Position numbers and translations under genes: made by a program. The notes under the pieces are model-generated. The model did not search any database, had not been told where the DNA came from, and saw only the letters and a program-made list of their open reading frames with translations. This document shows positions 7,662-15,584 of a stretch of 55,386 nt of DNA, piece after piece. Each line of letters starts with the position of its first letter. Within the stretch, counting starts at the first letter, position 1. The DNA is from JBBDWR01 sp040902745. GTDB lineage: Bacteria; Actinomycetota; UBA4738; HRBIN12. The stretch is taken from positions 1-55,386 of the forward strand of contig JBBDWR010000001.1 in the NCBI GenBank assembly GCA_040902745.1. The letters run 5' to 3'.

Positions 7662-8852
7662 ATGAACCAACATTCGAAGAGGGGGATCCGCCGCACGCTC
7701 AGTGCCGTCGTGATGGCAGGATCACTCGTTGCCTACATGGTGATCGCTGCGATGCCGGCGAGCGCCGTCATCGACTGCACCGTGTCGGGTGCCAGCCCGA
7801 ATCAAACGATGACCGTGACGTTGGATGCCGCCGACACGGTCACCATCGCAGTGAGCGGGGCGAACATCGTCTGGAACGCCACCGCCTGCTCACCTGACGC
7901 GACGACGGCGGGAGTGTCTGCGATCGAGGTGAATGCCGACCTGCTCTCCGAGAGCGAGGATCAGACGGTGACGTTCGACGGCAGCGGAGGCCCCTTCACC
8001 GCCTCGATCAACGTCGATCTCGGCGCCGGTGACGACACGTTCACCAGCAGCAGCGTTGACAGCAACGTCACGGTCGTCGGTGGTGCCGGAGACGACACGA
8101 TCACGACCGGCGGTGGCGACGACGCGATCACCGCCGGTGACGGCAACGACACGGTCACCGCGGGTGCCGGGAACGACACGATCGCATCAGGTATCGGCGA
8201 CGCGGGTAACGACACCCTGACCGGCGGAGACGGCGATGACACGATGACCGGCGGCAACGGTGACGACACCATGAGCGGCAACGCCGGTGACGACACTGCC
8301 AAGGGCGGCGGGGGGCCGGACACGCTGGACGGCGGTCTGGATCGCGACGCGCTTTCGGGCAATGCGGGGATCGATACGCTGCGAGGTGGTGACGGCGCCG
8401 ACTGGCTCGCTCCCGGCGCGGGGAACGACAGCGTCGAAGGTGACGCGAACAGGGACACCGTTTCGTTCCACGACGCGACGGCACCTGTCCTCGTCAACCT
8501 GAGCCTGGGCACGTCATCCACGGGCCCTGATGACGACGTGCTCACCTCCGTCGAGAACGTCGAAGGCTCAGACTTCGCCGACACCGTGCGGGGCGCCTCC
8601 GGCAAGAACCACATCAACGGTGGCGGGTCCGGCGACGCGATCCAGGGCGCCGGCGGGAACGACAACATCCGGGGCGCGGCCGGTCGCGACTCCACCCGCG
8701 GAGGCAGTGGGAACGACGCCGTCCGCGGAGGCGAAAGCAACGATCGCCTGTTCGGCCAGGCTGGTGACGACCGCCTCTTCGGGGGGCCCGGGGTCGATCG
8801 CTGCAAGGGGGGTGCAGGCACCAACACGCTTCACGGCTGCGAGTCAGCTTGA
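7662..8852 (+). CDS. Secreted RTX-type calcium-binding repeat protein
   Basis: A 396-residue protein. A Sec signal peptide (basic MNQHSKRGIRR, hydrophobic core, cut after about ASA at 36) is followed by a beta-rich N domain (about 37-125) and many glycine/aspartate nonapeptides of the GGxGxDxhx type such as GGGDDAITAGDGNDTVTAG. These bind calcium and fold as a beta-roll outside the cell. The end DRCKGGAGTNTLHGCESA resembles that of the truncated protein at 1406-2486. A good ribosome site (GGAAGGGG) precedes the ATG. RTX proteins in Gram-negatives use type I secretion; here the signal peptide suggests Sec export to the surface or medium. No enzymatic domain is visible. Confidence 0.85.
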   Translation: MNQHSKRGIRRTLSAVVMAGSLVAYMVIAAMPASAVIDCTVSGASPNQTMTVTLDAADTVTIAVSGANIVWNATACSPDATTAGVSAIEVNADLLSESEDQTVTFDGSGGPFTASINVDLGAGDDTFTSSSVDSNVTVVGGAGDDTITTGGGDDAITAGDGNDTVTAGAGNDTIASGIGDAGNDTLTGGDGDDTMTGGNGDDTMSGNAGDDTAKGGGGPDTLDGGLDRDALSGNAGIDTLRGGDGADWLAPGAGNDSVEGDANRDTVSFHDATAPVLVNLSLGTSSTGPDDDVLTSVENVEGSDFADTVRGASGKNHINGGGSGDAIQGAGGNDNIRGAAGRDSTRGGSGNDAVRGGESNDRLFGQAGDDRLFGGPGVDRCKGGAGTNTLHGCESA

Positions 8853-8866
8853 GATTCTCGCAGCTC

Positions 8867-8897
8867 GAAGGGCCGGCCGTTTCTCGGCCGGCCCTTC
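8867..8897 (+). terminator. Strong terminator after the RTX gene
   Basis: A perfect 13-bp stem (GAAGGGCCGGCCG with CGGCCGGCCCTTC) around a TTTCT loop begins 14 bp after the stop codon. There is no U-tract, as is common for actinobacterial terminators. It separates the RTX gene from the kinase operon that starts at 9021. Confidence 0.8.
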
Positions 8898-9020
8898 GCC
8901 GTCTGAGTGCCGCATCGCCCGAAAAGCATGAGAGGACTCTCATGGCTCTCTCATAGGTGCCTCACCCCTGGTGAATAGCCTCTTCGATAGGGACAGAGAC
9001 CGGATGAGGAGGCGAGCACC

Positions 9021-9407
9021 ATGGTGTGGAAGATCGTGATGTTGGCGATCGCGGCAGCGGTCGCAGTGATGGGCCCGGGCGGAGCAGTGCTGGCGAGTGG
9101 CGGGCCCATCGGCTCCGCTGGCACGACGGAAGCCGTTCTGGCACGCGACGAGGACGCCGACGCGGAGTTGTCGACCGTCGAGCGTGACGACGACGACAGC
9201 AACTCGAACTCGAACTCCGCAACGAGCGGGGTGAACAGCAACGACGGCACCAACAGCCGCAAGACCCCCGTCACCCGCAGTAATCGGGACCGCAGCCGCG
9301 GGGACCTGACGAAGGACCGCACCAAGGACGGCCCTGGTGGCCCTACACGCGACCGGACGAAGAACAGCACTAACGATCGGTCCCGCAACGACACGCGGAG
9401 GCCGTGA
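9021..9407 (+). CDS. Exported low-complexity protein, first gene of the kinase run
   Basis: A 128-residue protein with a signal peptide (hydrophobic to about residue 25; possible cut near LASGG). The rest is hydrophilic and disordered: a DDDD/SNSNSNS stretch and then Arg/Asp/Lys/Thr-rich sequence such as RDRTKNSTNDRSRN. I recognise no family. AGGAGG at 9007-9012 supports the ATG. The stop lies 3 bp before the Ser/Thr kinase gene, which suggests one transcript. Its amino-acid style resembles the protein at 10366-10851, so the two may have a common origin or function. Confidence 0.75.
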   Translation: MVWKIVMLAIAAAVAVMGPGGAVLASGGPIGSAGTTEAVLARDEDADAELSTVERDDDDSNSNSNSATSGVNSNDGTNSRKTPVTRSNRDRSRGDLTKDRTKDGPGGPTRDRTKNSTNDRSRNDTRRP

Positions 9408-9410
9408 CCG

Positions 9411-10307
9411 ATGATCGCCGAGACGACGACCGGGAAGACCGAGTGGGCGTTCGACGAGGGCGACGAGATCGCCCCGGGGCTCACCGCACTCCGGCTCCTG
9501 GGAGGTGGGTGGCGCTACGAGGCCTACCTCGCGTTCGACGAACGACTTCACTACCCGGTCGTCGTCAAGGCGATCCGGCCCGACCAGGTGCATGACGAGG
9601 GCGCGCTGCGCGGATTGCGCCGGGAGATCGACGTGCTGGAGCGCGTCAACCACCCCGTGATCGCGCGGATGCTCGGCGCACGACCCGACGGGCCGCGCCC
9701 GTTCATCGAGCTCGAGCACGTGGAAGGTCCGCGCTTGTCGAGCTTGATCCGTCGCCACGGACCTCTCGAGATCGACCAGGTCGGGCCACTCGCGGCCGAG
9801 CTGGGCGCGGCGCTGCACAGCCTGCACACCGACGGGCTGGTGCACCTGGACGTCAAACCGAAGAACACCATCATGGGAGCCCCCCCGCGGCTGATCGACC
9901 TCAGCATCGCGCGGACGATCGAGCGTGCGAAGACCACAGATCATCCGCTGGGCACCGACGCGTACATGGCGCCGGAGCAATGTATCCCCGAGCAGGGCCT
10001 TCCGATGCAGCCGGCCTCCGACGTGTGGGGGCTCGGCGTCACGGTGTACGAGGCGCTCTCAGGGACCCTCCCCTTCGGGCGCGGGGTCGATGACGACGCC
10101 GCTCCGCCCGAGAAACGGTGGCCGCAACTCGAGCGAGAGCCCGAGCCGCTCTCACCCCGGCTGCCCGCGGGGGTGAACGCGACCATCTGGGCGTGCCTGG
10201 AGCCGGCGCCCGCAGATCGGCCCACCGCCCGAGAGGTGGCTGAGGCCATGGAGCCACTGCTGGCTCGACCTCGCAAGCTCGTGCTCAATCATCTGCGGCC
10301 GCGCTGA
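9411..10307 (+). CDS. Serine/threonine protein kinase without membrane anchor
   Basis: A 298-residue Hanks-type kinase made of the catalytic domain only. Visible: glycine-rich start LGGGWRYEAYLA, ATP lysine K53 in VVVKAIRP, catalytic loop HLDVKPKN (D147, N152), metal-binding D163 in LIDLS (replacing DFG), MAPEQ, and DVWGLGVTVYEALSG. The catalytic loop has Leu in place of Arg (a non-RD kinase), so activation-loop phosphorylation may not be needed. Most actinobacterial homologues carry a membrane segment and sensor domain; this one has none. Between two exported disordered proteins and upstream of a two-component pair, it may modify that pathway; this is inference. Confidence 0.9.
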   Translation: MIAETTTGKTEWAFDEGDEIAPGLTALRLLGGGWRYEAYLAFDERLHYPVVVKAIRPDQVHDEGALRGLRREIDVLERVNHPVIARMLGARPDGPRPFIELEHVEGPRLSSLIRRHGPLEIDQVGPLAAELGAALHSLHTDGLVHLDVKPKNTIMGAPPRLIDLSIARTIERAKTTDHPLGTDAYMAPEQCIPEQGLPMQPASDVWGLGVTVYEALSGTLPFGRGVDDDAAPPEKRWPQLEREPEPLSPRLPAGVNATIWACLEPAPADRPTAREVAEAMEPLLARPRKLVLNHLRPR

Positions 10308-10365
10308 ACCGATACATCCGACACAGGCACCAGGCACCCCCGACAGCTGAGAGGAGTGAAGATCG

Positions 10366-10851
10366 ATGCGATGGGGCAAGATAGCAGTGGCGTTCCTTGC
10401 TGGTGTCTTCACGGTGGGCGGCTTGACCGCGATCGTCCAGCCCTGGAGCCCGCCTACTGAGGTGGACGCTCTGGAACTCGATGACCAGGCGATCCGGCGA
10501 GAGGATGAGTCTGGCGAGGAGGAGGCCGGCGGCGACGACCGGGACGACCGGACGGGTCACGGCAACCGAAGTGACGGGGCAACCCGAAACCGAACGAACC
10601 GCGGCAAGACCGACCGCCGAGGGAACACCGATGAAGGACAAAACACCGACGACGGCGCCCGCGACCGACGCGACCGCACCGGCGACGACACGTCGCGTCG
10701 AGGCGGGCGAACAGGCGGCGGAGAAGGAGGGAACAACTACGTCCCCTCCTCAGGTGGTAGCGGCTACGTCAGAGGTGGAGACACCGACGACGGCGGAGGT
10801 GGAAGCGGAGGCGACACGGACGACGGCGGGTCCGGCGGCGGTGACACCTAG
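10366..10851 (+). CDS. Membrane-anchored or exported disordered protein upstream of the sensor kinase
   Basis: A 161-residue protein with an N-terminal hydrophobic segment (about 5-25, after MRWGK), then an acidic part and a long Arg/Asp/Gly/Asn-rich region ending in GGSGG/DDGG repeats. GAGGAG precedes the ATG. No family is recognised. Its stop (10849-10851) overlaps the proposed GTG start (10841) of the histidine kinase, so the two are probably translationally coupled. As an exported neighbour of a sensor it could act on the kinase's external domain, but nothing in the sequence proves it. Confidence 0.7.
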   Translation: MRWGKIAVAFLAGVFTVGGLTAIVQPWSPPTEVDALELDDQAIRREDESGEEEAGGDDRDDRTGHGNRSDGATRNRTNRGKTDRRGNTDEGQNTDDGARDRRDRTGDDTSRRGGRTGGGEGGNNYVPSSGGSGYVRGGDTDDGGGGSGGDTDDGGSGGGDT

Positions 10852-12388
10852 TTCGCCGATCGAACCATCGATCGGACGCGAGAGCCTCGAGGGAGCCACG
10901 ATCGTCCCTCGGGGTTTCGCGCATGCCCGAACGATCGCGCGGACGTTCCGATCATCGATCCGTACCCGGATCCTCACCGGCTTCATCCTGATCCTGGCTG
11001 CATCGACGATCGCCTCGATCCTGATCGTCCGCGAGGTCGCGCTCTCTCAGCTCGACGCCCGGCTGGACGATGAACTCACGCAGGAGTCCCGTGAACTCAT
11101 CCGGTTGGCGCGGGATGGGATCGATCCCGATACCGGCGAGCCGTTCCGTGACGACGTCGAGACGCTGTTCGACGTCTTCCTCGCGCGGAACGTCCCGGCC
11201 CGCAACGAGGCGTTCCTGGCCTTCGTCGACGGCGCGCTCCACGCGCGCAGCCGTACGTTGCTGCCGTATCGTCTCGACCGTGACCCGGCGCTCGTGCAGC
11301 GGTGGGCAGGCCTCAACCAACCCGAGCGAGGGGAGATCGACACCGCTGCCGGCGCGGTCCGCTACCTTGCAATCCCCGTTCGCGAGGGCGGCAAAACCCT
11401 CGGGGTATTCGTGGCGGCAGTGCTTCGAGACATCGAAGCCGCAGAGATCGAACCCGCAGTCTGGGCGGCGGCGCTGGTCGGCTTGGTCGCGATCGTGATC
11501 GGCTCCTTGCTGGCTGCGCGGATCACACGCCGGATCCTCGGTCCGGTTGCAGCCGTGCAGACCGATGCGCGATCCATCTCCGAGACCGATCTGGGCCGAC
11601 GGATCGAGGTTCAGGGCGACGACGAGATCGCACGGCTGGCCGCGACATTCAACGAACTGCTCGACCGACTAGAACACGCGTTCATCGCGCAACGTGCCTT
11701 CGTGGACGATGCAGGCCACGAACTGCGCACGCCGATCACGATCGTGCGCGGCCACCTGGAGGTGCTCGAGGACGATCCCGCTGAGCGCCGCCGAACGATC
11801 GCGCTGGTCACCGACGAGCTGGATCGGATGGCACGGATCGTGAGCGACCTTCTGCTACTCGCGAAGGCCGAGCAGCCGAGTTTCTTGGCGTTCGCGCTCG
11901 TCGACCTCGGCGAGCTCACAGAGGACCTGTTCGCGAAGGTCTCCGCCCTCGGCGATCGTCGCTGGGTACTCGACGCCACCGCCGCCGGATCGATCGACGT
12001 CGATCGACACCGACTGGCGCAGGCGGTGATCCAGCTCGCGCAGAACGCGGTCCAGCACACCACCCCGGCCGACACGATCGCCGTCGGCTCATCGATCTCC
12101 GGCAACATCGCGCGCCTATGGGTGCGAGACTCGGGGCCCGGCGTCGCACCGGAGGTACAGGAGCGGATCTTCGACCGGTTCACGCGGGGGGCGTCGAGAC
12201 GCTCCGAAACGGGAGCCGGGCTCGGGCTCGCGATCGTCCGCGCGATCGTTGAGGGGCACGGCGGGCGCGTTCGCGTAGACAGCCGCCCGGGCGAAGGCGC
12301 CAGGTTCACGATCGAGGTGCCGGTCGACAGACCACAGGTGGAAGGAGCACCCTCCAGCTCCACACCTCCACAGAAGGAGCAACGATGA
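10841..12388 (+). CDS. Two-component sensor histidine kinase (HAMP, HisKA, HATPase)
   Basis: A 515-residue membrane kinase. First membrane helix (about 45-65), an external sensor domain of about 150 residues, second helix (about 208-230), HAMP, HisKA with H293 in GHELRTP, and HATPase with NAVQHT, DSGPGV and GAGLGLAI. I chose the GTG at 10841: the frame extends upstream to 10481, but that part overlaps the previous gene and is compositionally its shadow. The start is not certain because the ribosome site is weak. The stop overlaps the regulator's ATG (ATGA), a classic kinase-regulator pair. Confidence 0.88.
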   Translation: MTPSSPIEPSIGRESLEGATIVPRGFAHARTIARTFRSSIRTRILTGFILILAASTIASILIVREVALSQLDARLDDELTQESRELIRLARDGIDPDTGEPFRDDVETLFDVFLARNVPARNEAFLAFVDGALHARSRTLLPYRLDRDPALVQRWAGLNQPERGEIDTAAGAVRYLAIPVREGGKTLGVFVAAVLRDIEAAEIEPAVWAAALVGLVAIVIGSLLAARITRRILGPVAAVQTDARSISETDLGRRIEVQGDDEIARLAATFNELLDRLEHAFIAQRAFVDDAGHELRTPITIVRGHLEVLEDDPAERRRTIALVTDELDRMARIVSDLLLLAKAEQPSFLAFALVDLGELTEDLFAKVSALGDRRWVLDATAAGSIDVDRHRLAQAVIQLAQNAVQHTTPADTIAVGSSISGNIARLWVRDSGPGVAPEVQERIFDRFTRGASRRSETGAGLGLAIVRAIVEGHGGRVRVDSRPGEGARFTIEVPVDRPQVEGAPSSSTPPQKEQR

Positions 12389-13074
12389 GCTCCGGGCCGC
12401 GGATCCTGATCGCGGAGGATGAGGAGCGCATCAGCTCCTTCCTCGCGAAGGGGCTGCGTGCCCAGGGGTTCGCTCCCACCGTCACCCCGGACGGTGAGCA
12501 CGCACTCACGATGGTTGCGACCGGCGAATTCGACCTGCTCGTACTCGACCTGGGCTTGCCGGGCCGCGACGGTCTGTCGGTGCTAGAAGAGCTTCGGCAA
12601 CGCGACCGGCAACTCCCCGTGATCATCCTGACAGCGCGCGCCGAGGTGCACGACACTGTCGCCGGCCTGGATAGCGGCGCCGATGACTACATCACGAAAC
12701 CGTTCGCGTTCGACGAACTCGTCGCGCGGATCCGGGCGCGCCTGCGAGAGGACCGCACCCCCGAATCGACCGTGCTGCGCTCCGGGGACTGCGAACTCGA
12801 CCTACGCACTCGTCGCGTCACAGTAGGTGGGCAACCGATCGAACTGACCGCGCGCGAGTTCGCCCTGGCCGAGGTGTTCTTCCGTAATCCCGGACACGTG
12901 CTGACTCGAGAGCAGCTACTCAGCCGCGTCTGGGGCTACGATCATGACCCCGGCTCCAACGTGGTCGACGTCTACGTCGGGTACGTGCGTCGCAAGCTGG
13001 GCGAGGATCGGATCGAGACGATCCGAGGCGTCGGATACCGCCTCAACGCGACCGCCGAACGCCCGCAGGACTGA
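12385..13074 (+). CDS. OmpR/PhoB-type response regulator
   Basis: A 229-residue protein. The receiver has the acidic pocket E11/D12, phosphoacceptor D55 in LVLDLGLPG, and K105 in TKPF. The C-terminal winged helix shows 'LTAREFALAEVFFRNPG' and 'VDVYVGYVRRKLG' followed by 'IRGVGYRL'. It is the partner of the kinase encoded just before it (four-base overlap). Targets are unknown; the exported low-complexity genes of the same run, or the RTX gene, are plausible. Confidence 0.93.
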   Translation: MSSGPRILIAEDEERISSFLAKGLRAQGFAPTVTPDGEHALTMVATGEFDLLVLDLGLPGRDGLSVLEELRQRDRQLPVIILTARAEVHDTVAGLDSGADDYITKPFAFDELVARIRARLREDRTPESTVLRSGDCELDLRTRRVTVGGQPIELTAREFALAEVFFRNPGHVLTREQLLSRVWGYDHDPGSNVVDVYVGYVRRKLGEDRIETIRGVGYRLNATAERPQD

Positions 13075-13155
13075 GCGGTCCCAGGGGGTTTGCAGTCCGA
13101 AGTGATGGGCGTAGCGTGGGCGGTCCCTATTCGCCCCGACCCCAGGAGGCCACCG

Positions 13156-13755
13156 ATGTTCGTGCAACTGATCGAAGGTCGCACCCAAGATCGCGATTCC
13201 CTGCAGCGTCAACTCGATGCATGGGATCGCGACGTCAAGCCGGGAGCCGTGGGGTATCTGGGCGGGACCGGCGGGATCGCCGACGACGGGACCTTCTTCA
13301 TGGCGGCGCGGTTCGAGTCGGCAGAGGCCGCGAAGAGCAACAGCGACCGACCGGAGCAGGACGCCTGGTGGTCCGAGACGGAGAAGTTCCTCGAGGGGGT
13401 CACGTTCTTCGACGCCTCCGACATCGAGCTCTGGGGTCGAGGAGGTTCCGAGGATGCAGGCTTCGTTCAGGTGATGCACGGACGGACGACGGACCCCGCG
13501 CGCATGCGCGAGCTGGACAAGAGCTTCGAGAGTTCCATGGAAAAGATGCGCCCCGACATCATCGGTGGGGTCTCGATCGACCGTGGCAACGGGGAATTCA
13601 CGAGCATCGCCTACTTCACCACCGAGGAGGAGGCGCGCGCGGGAGAATCCCAGGAGATGCCGCCCGAGCTCGCCGACACGTTCAGCGAATGGCAGTCCCT
13701 GATGGGCGACAGGCGATTCATCGACCTGACCGACCCGATCCTGTCACGCCCGTAG
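13156..13755 (+). CDS. Protein with two ABM-like dimeric alpha/beta barrel halves
   Basis: A 199-residue protein with internal duplication: the first half begins FVQLIEGRTQDRDSLQRQL and the second FVQVMHGRTTDPARMREL. Each half has the length and pattern of an antibiotic-biosynthesis-monooxygenase-like ferredoxin fold, so a single chain could form the dimeric barrel. Function is not known; similar proteins are often annotated as hypothetical or as monooxygenase-like. ATG 13156 follows AGGAGG at 13144-13149, which excludes the upstream in-frame start at 13090. Confidence 0.75.
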   Translation: MFVQLIEGRTQDRDSLQRQLDAWDRDVKPGAVGYLGGTGGIADDGTFFMAARFESAEAAKSNSDRPEQDAWWSETEKFLEGVTFFDASDIELWGRGGSEDAGFVQVMHGRTTDPARMRELDKSFESSMEKMRPDIIGGVSIDRGNGEFTSIAYFTTEEEARAGESQEMPPELADTFSEWQSLMGDRRFIDLTDPILSRP

Positions 13756-13843
13756 AGCCGGACGGGCGGACACCCATTCGAGAAGGAGCCTCAGGAAGAC
13801 AACAGTTCGTTCGATCATCGCGACGTTCACCGCGTTCGGCATC

Positions 13844-14170
13844 GTGTCGATCGCCGGCATGGCGAGCGCGGGCGGTGGCTTCGCCACGACCGTAACGATC
13901 AAGACGGAGGGCACCGATCTGTCCGGCACCGTGGACAGTCCGAGGCCGCTGAAATGCGCGAAGGATCGCAAGATCGTCGTGTACAAGCAGCGGGGTCGCG
14001 AGCAGCGCCCGAGCCGCGACAACCGGATCGGCGACGACACCGCTTCGCTCAACGGCAATCGCTACGAGTGGAGCATCGGTAACACGGGGATCGACGGCAA
14101 GTTCTACGCTCGCGCTCCCAAGACCGCGCAGTGCCAAGCGGACAACAGCCGCACGGTCAGAACGAACTAG
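13844..14170 (+). CDS. Small exported protein, start codon unresolved
   Basis: The GTG at 13844 is the first usual start, but the frame upstream reads RKTTVRSIIATFTAFGIVSI, clearly the front of a signal peptide, down to about 13793. AAGGAG at 13783-13788 is spaced to start translation at about 13793-13796, where the codons are CTC AGG AAG and not ATG. The start codon may thus be unusual, mutated, or lost by a sequence error. The mature part (about 90 residues, two Cys, beta-rich, 'KTEGTDLSGTVDS') resembles small secreted actinobacterial proteins of unknown function. Confidence 0.6.
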   Translation: MSIAGMASAGGGFATTVTIKTEGTDLSGTVDSPRPLKCAKDRKIVVYKQRGREQRPSRDNRIGDDTASLNGNRYEWSIGNTGIDGKFYARAPKTAQCQADNSRTVRTN

Positions 14171-14211
14171 GCGTGTTGCGAGACCTTCGGCTTGAAGTCC
14201 ACAGACGAAGG

Positions 14212-14640
14212 TCAGTCCCAGATCGCGATGATGATCGAGGCCACCACGATCCCGACGAGGTGGTACCCCGCGTTGATCGCACCCCACGTCATCGGCTTTG
14301 GCTTGCTGCTCTCGAACGTCGCGGTCACGGCCGCGATGGCGACCGCGAACCCCACGCCGGCCACGAGTCCGAGAACGATCCCTTCCCCCACCGTATCGGT
14401 GCCGGAAGCCTGAGCGATCATGCCAAGGGCGATCGCCGCGAGGATGCTTCCGATCAGGGGCACCACGTAGACAGCCGGTCCCGGTCCCGAGCCGTCCTCC
14501 GGCGTCGAGTTTCCCGCGGCCGCCATCCAGACGTTGCCGAACAGAGGAGGCGAATACCAGAGGGCTCCGACCGCGAAGTACGCGAGAGCCGCAACGACGA
14601 CGGCGAGCCAGTTCAGGTCACTCAAGACATCGAACGTCAT
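14212..14640 (-). CDS. DUF1761-like integral membrane protein
   Basis: A 142-residue protein with four predicted membrane helices, starting MTFDVLSDLNWLAVVVAAL and containing FAVGALWYSPPLFGNVW, the hallmark of DUF1761. Function is unknown. ATG 14640 is preceded by AAGGAGG. Its start overlaps the stop of the upstream DUF998-like frame by four bases (ATGA). Confidence 0.85.
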   Translation of the reverse strand: MTFDVLSDLNWLAVVVAALAYFAVGALWYSPPLFGNVWMAAAGNSTPEDGSGPGPAVYVVPLIGSILAAIALGMIAQASGTDTVGEGIVLGLVAGVGFAVAIAAVTATFESSKPKPMTWGAINAGYHLVGIVVASIIIAIWD

Positions 14641-15400
14641 GGAGTCCTCCTTCGCAGCGAGACTGGGGGCCACCCTAGCTCGCCGCAAGGCTCGATGGGG
14701 GAGGCGCCGACGGGTCCACGTAGGGTGTGAAGCGATGGACACGCGCGAGCTGGGCGGCAAGGTCGATCGGCTACGAGCGGGCGCCGTAGGACGCCGTTGA
14801 AACCCTGGCGCCGAAGCAGTACCGCCAAGATCGGGACCGGCAGGGTGATTCCCCCCACGAAGACCACTTTCGCCCAGGCTTGATCGAACCCGGCAGCCAG
14901 CCCGATCGACGTGGCGACCACGACGAGCGGCACTCCGACGATCCTCCAGGGCCGCCAGGAGGGATCGCTCCACGTCGCCAAGGTCACCCCGGCAGCGGCG
15001 ACCAATGTGGCTGCTCCCACGACGAGCACACCCGTCAGATGCACGAGGCCATGGGAGCTGAGCTCGGCGCCCGGTGCATCCGTCGGGAAGGCGAGGAGCA
15101 GATCGCCCACCGCCACGCCGATGAATCCTCCCCACGCAGCTCGGTTCCCCAGGGCGGGGCGAACCGCCCGGAGAGCGAACACCGGATAGACCGCGGCCAG
15201 AGCGAGGAACGCCAAGGTCTGTGGGAGACCCGCGGCGCCTCCCAGAGCCATGCTGCTGGGCCACCCGGACCAGCCCTGCGACCGGATCAGCGTCGGTAGT
15301 AGCGCCGCCATCGCGAAGGACACGATCAGAAGCCGAGGGGGGCGACGATCCCGATCACGGCGAACTGTCGTTCGGATCCGTCGCGGTCGGATCGCATCAT
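14637..15400 (-). pseudogene. DUF998-like membrane protein with a frameshift in a C6 run
   Basis: The main frame, from GTG 15323, has several membrane helices and the DUF998-like SSHGLVHLTGVLVVG. Upstream, another frame reads MRSDRDGSERQFAVIGIVAP from ATG 15400/15397, a fitting first helix start, and stops exactly where the main frame takes over. The switch coincides with six C (minus strand) near 15340; one added C would join the frames. The C-terminal 45 residues (after 'GVLRR') are low in hydrophobicity and look non-coding, so a second defect is possible. Either a genuine pseudogene or a homopolymer error. Confidence 0.65.
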
Positions 15401-15584
15401 CCCGGAACTGTACGGCTCAAGACATCGCTCGAGGAGCCGAACCCGGTCAGCGCAAGCGTACGGCAGCGGCCTCTTCTCGTTCATCGGTGATCGAACTCCG
15501 TTCCTGTGGGCTCCGGCCGCTCTAGCCAGGGAAAGTGAGCCGCAGTAGCATTCCACCCTGCCCGCATACTGCCCACCCGGGAGG

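Noticed and set aside
8940..9980. Minus-strand open frame opposite the exported protein and the Ser/Thr kinase
   Set aside because: The sense-strand kinase motifs are decisive; the antisense product has no recognisable domain.
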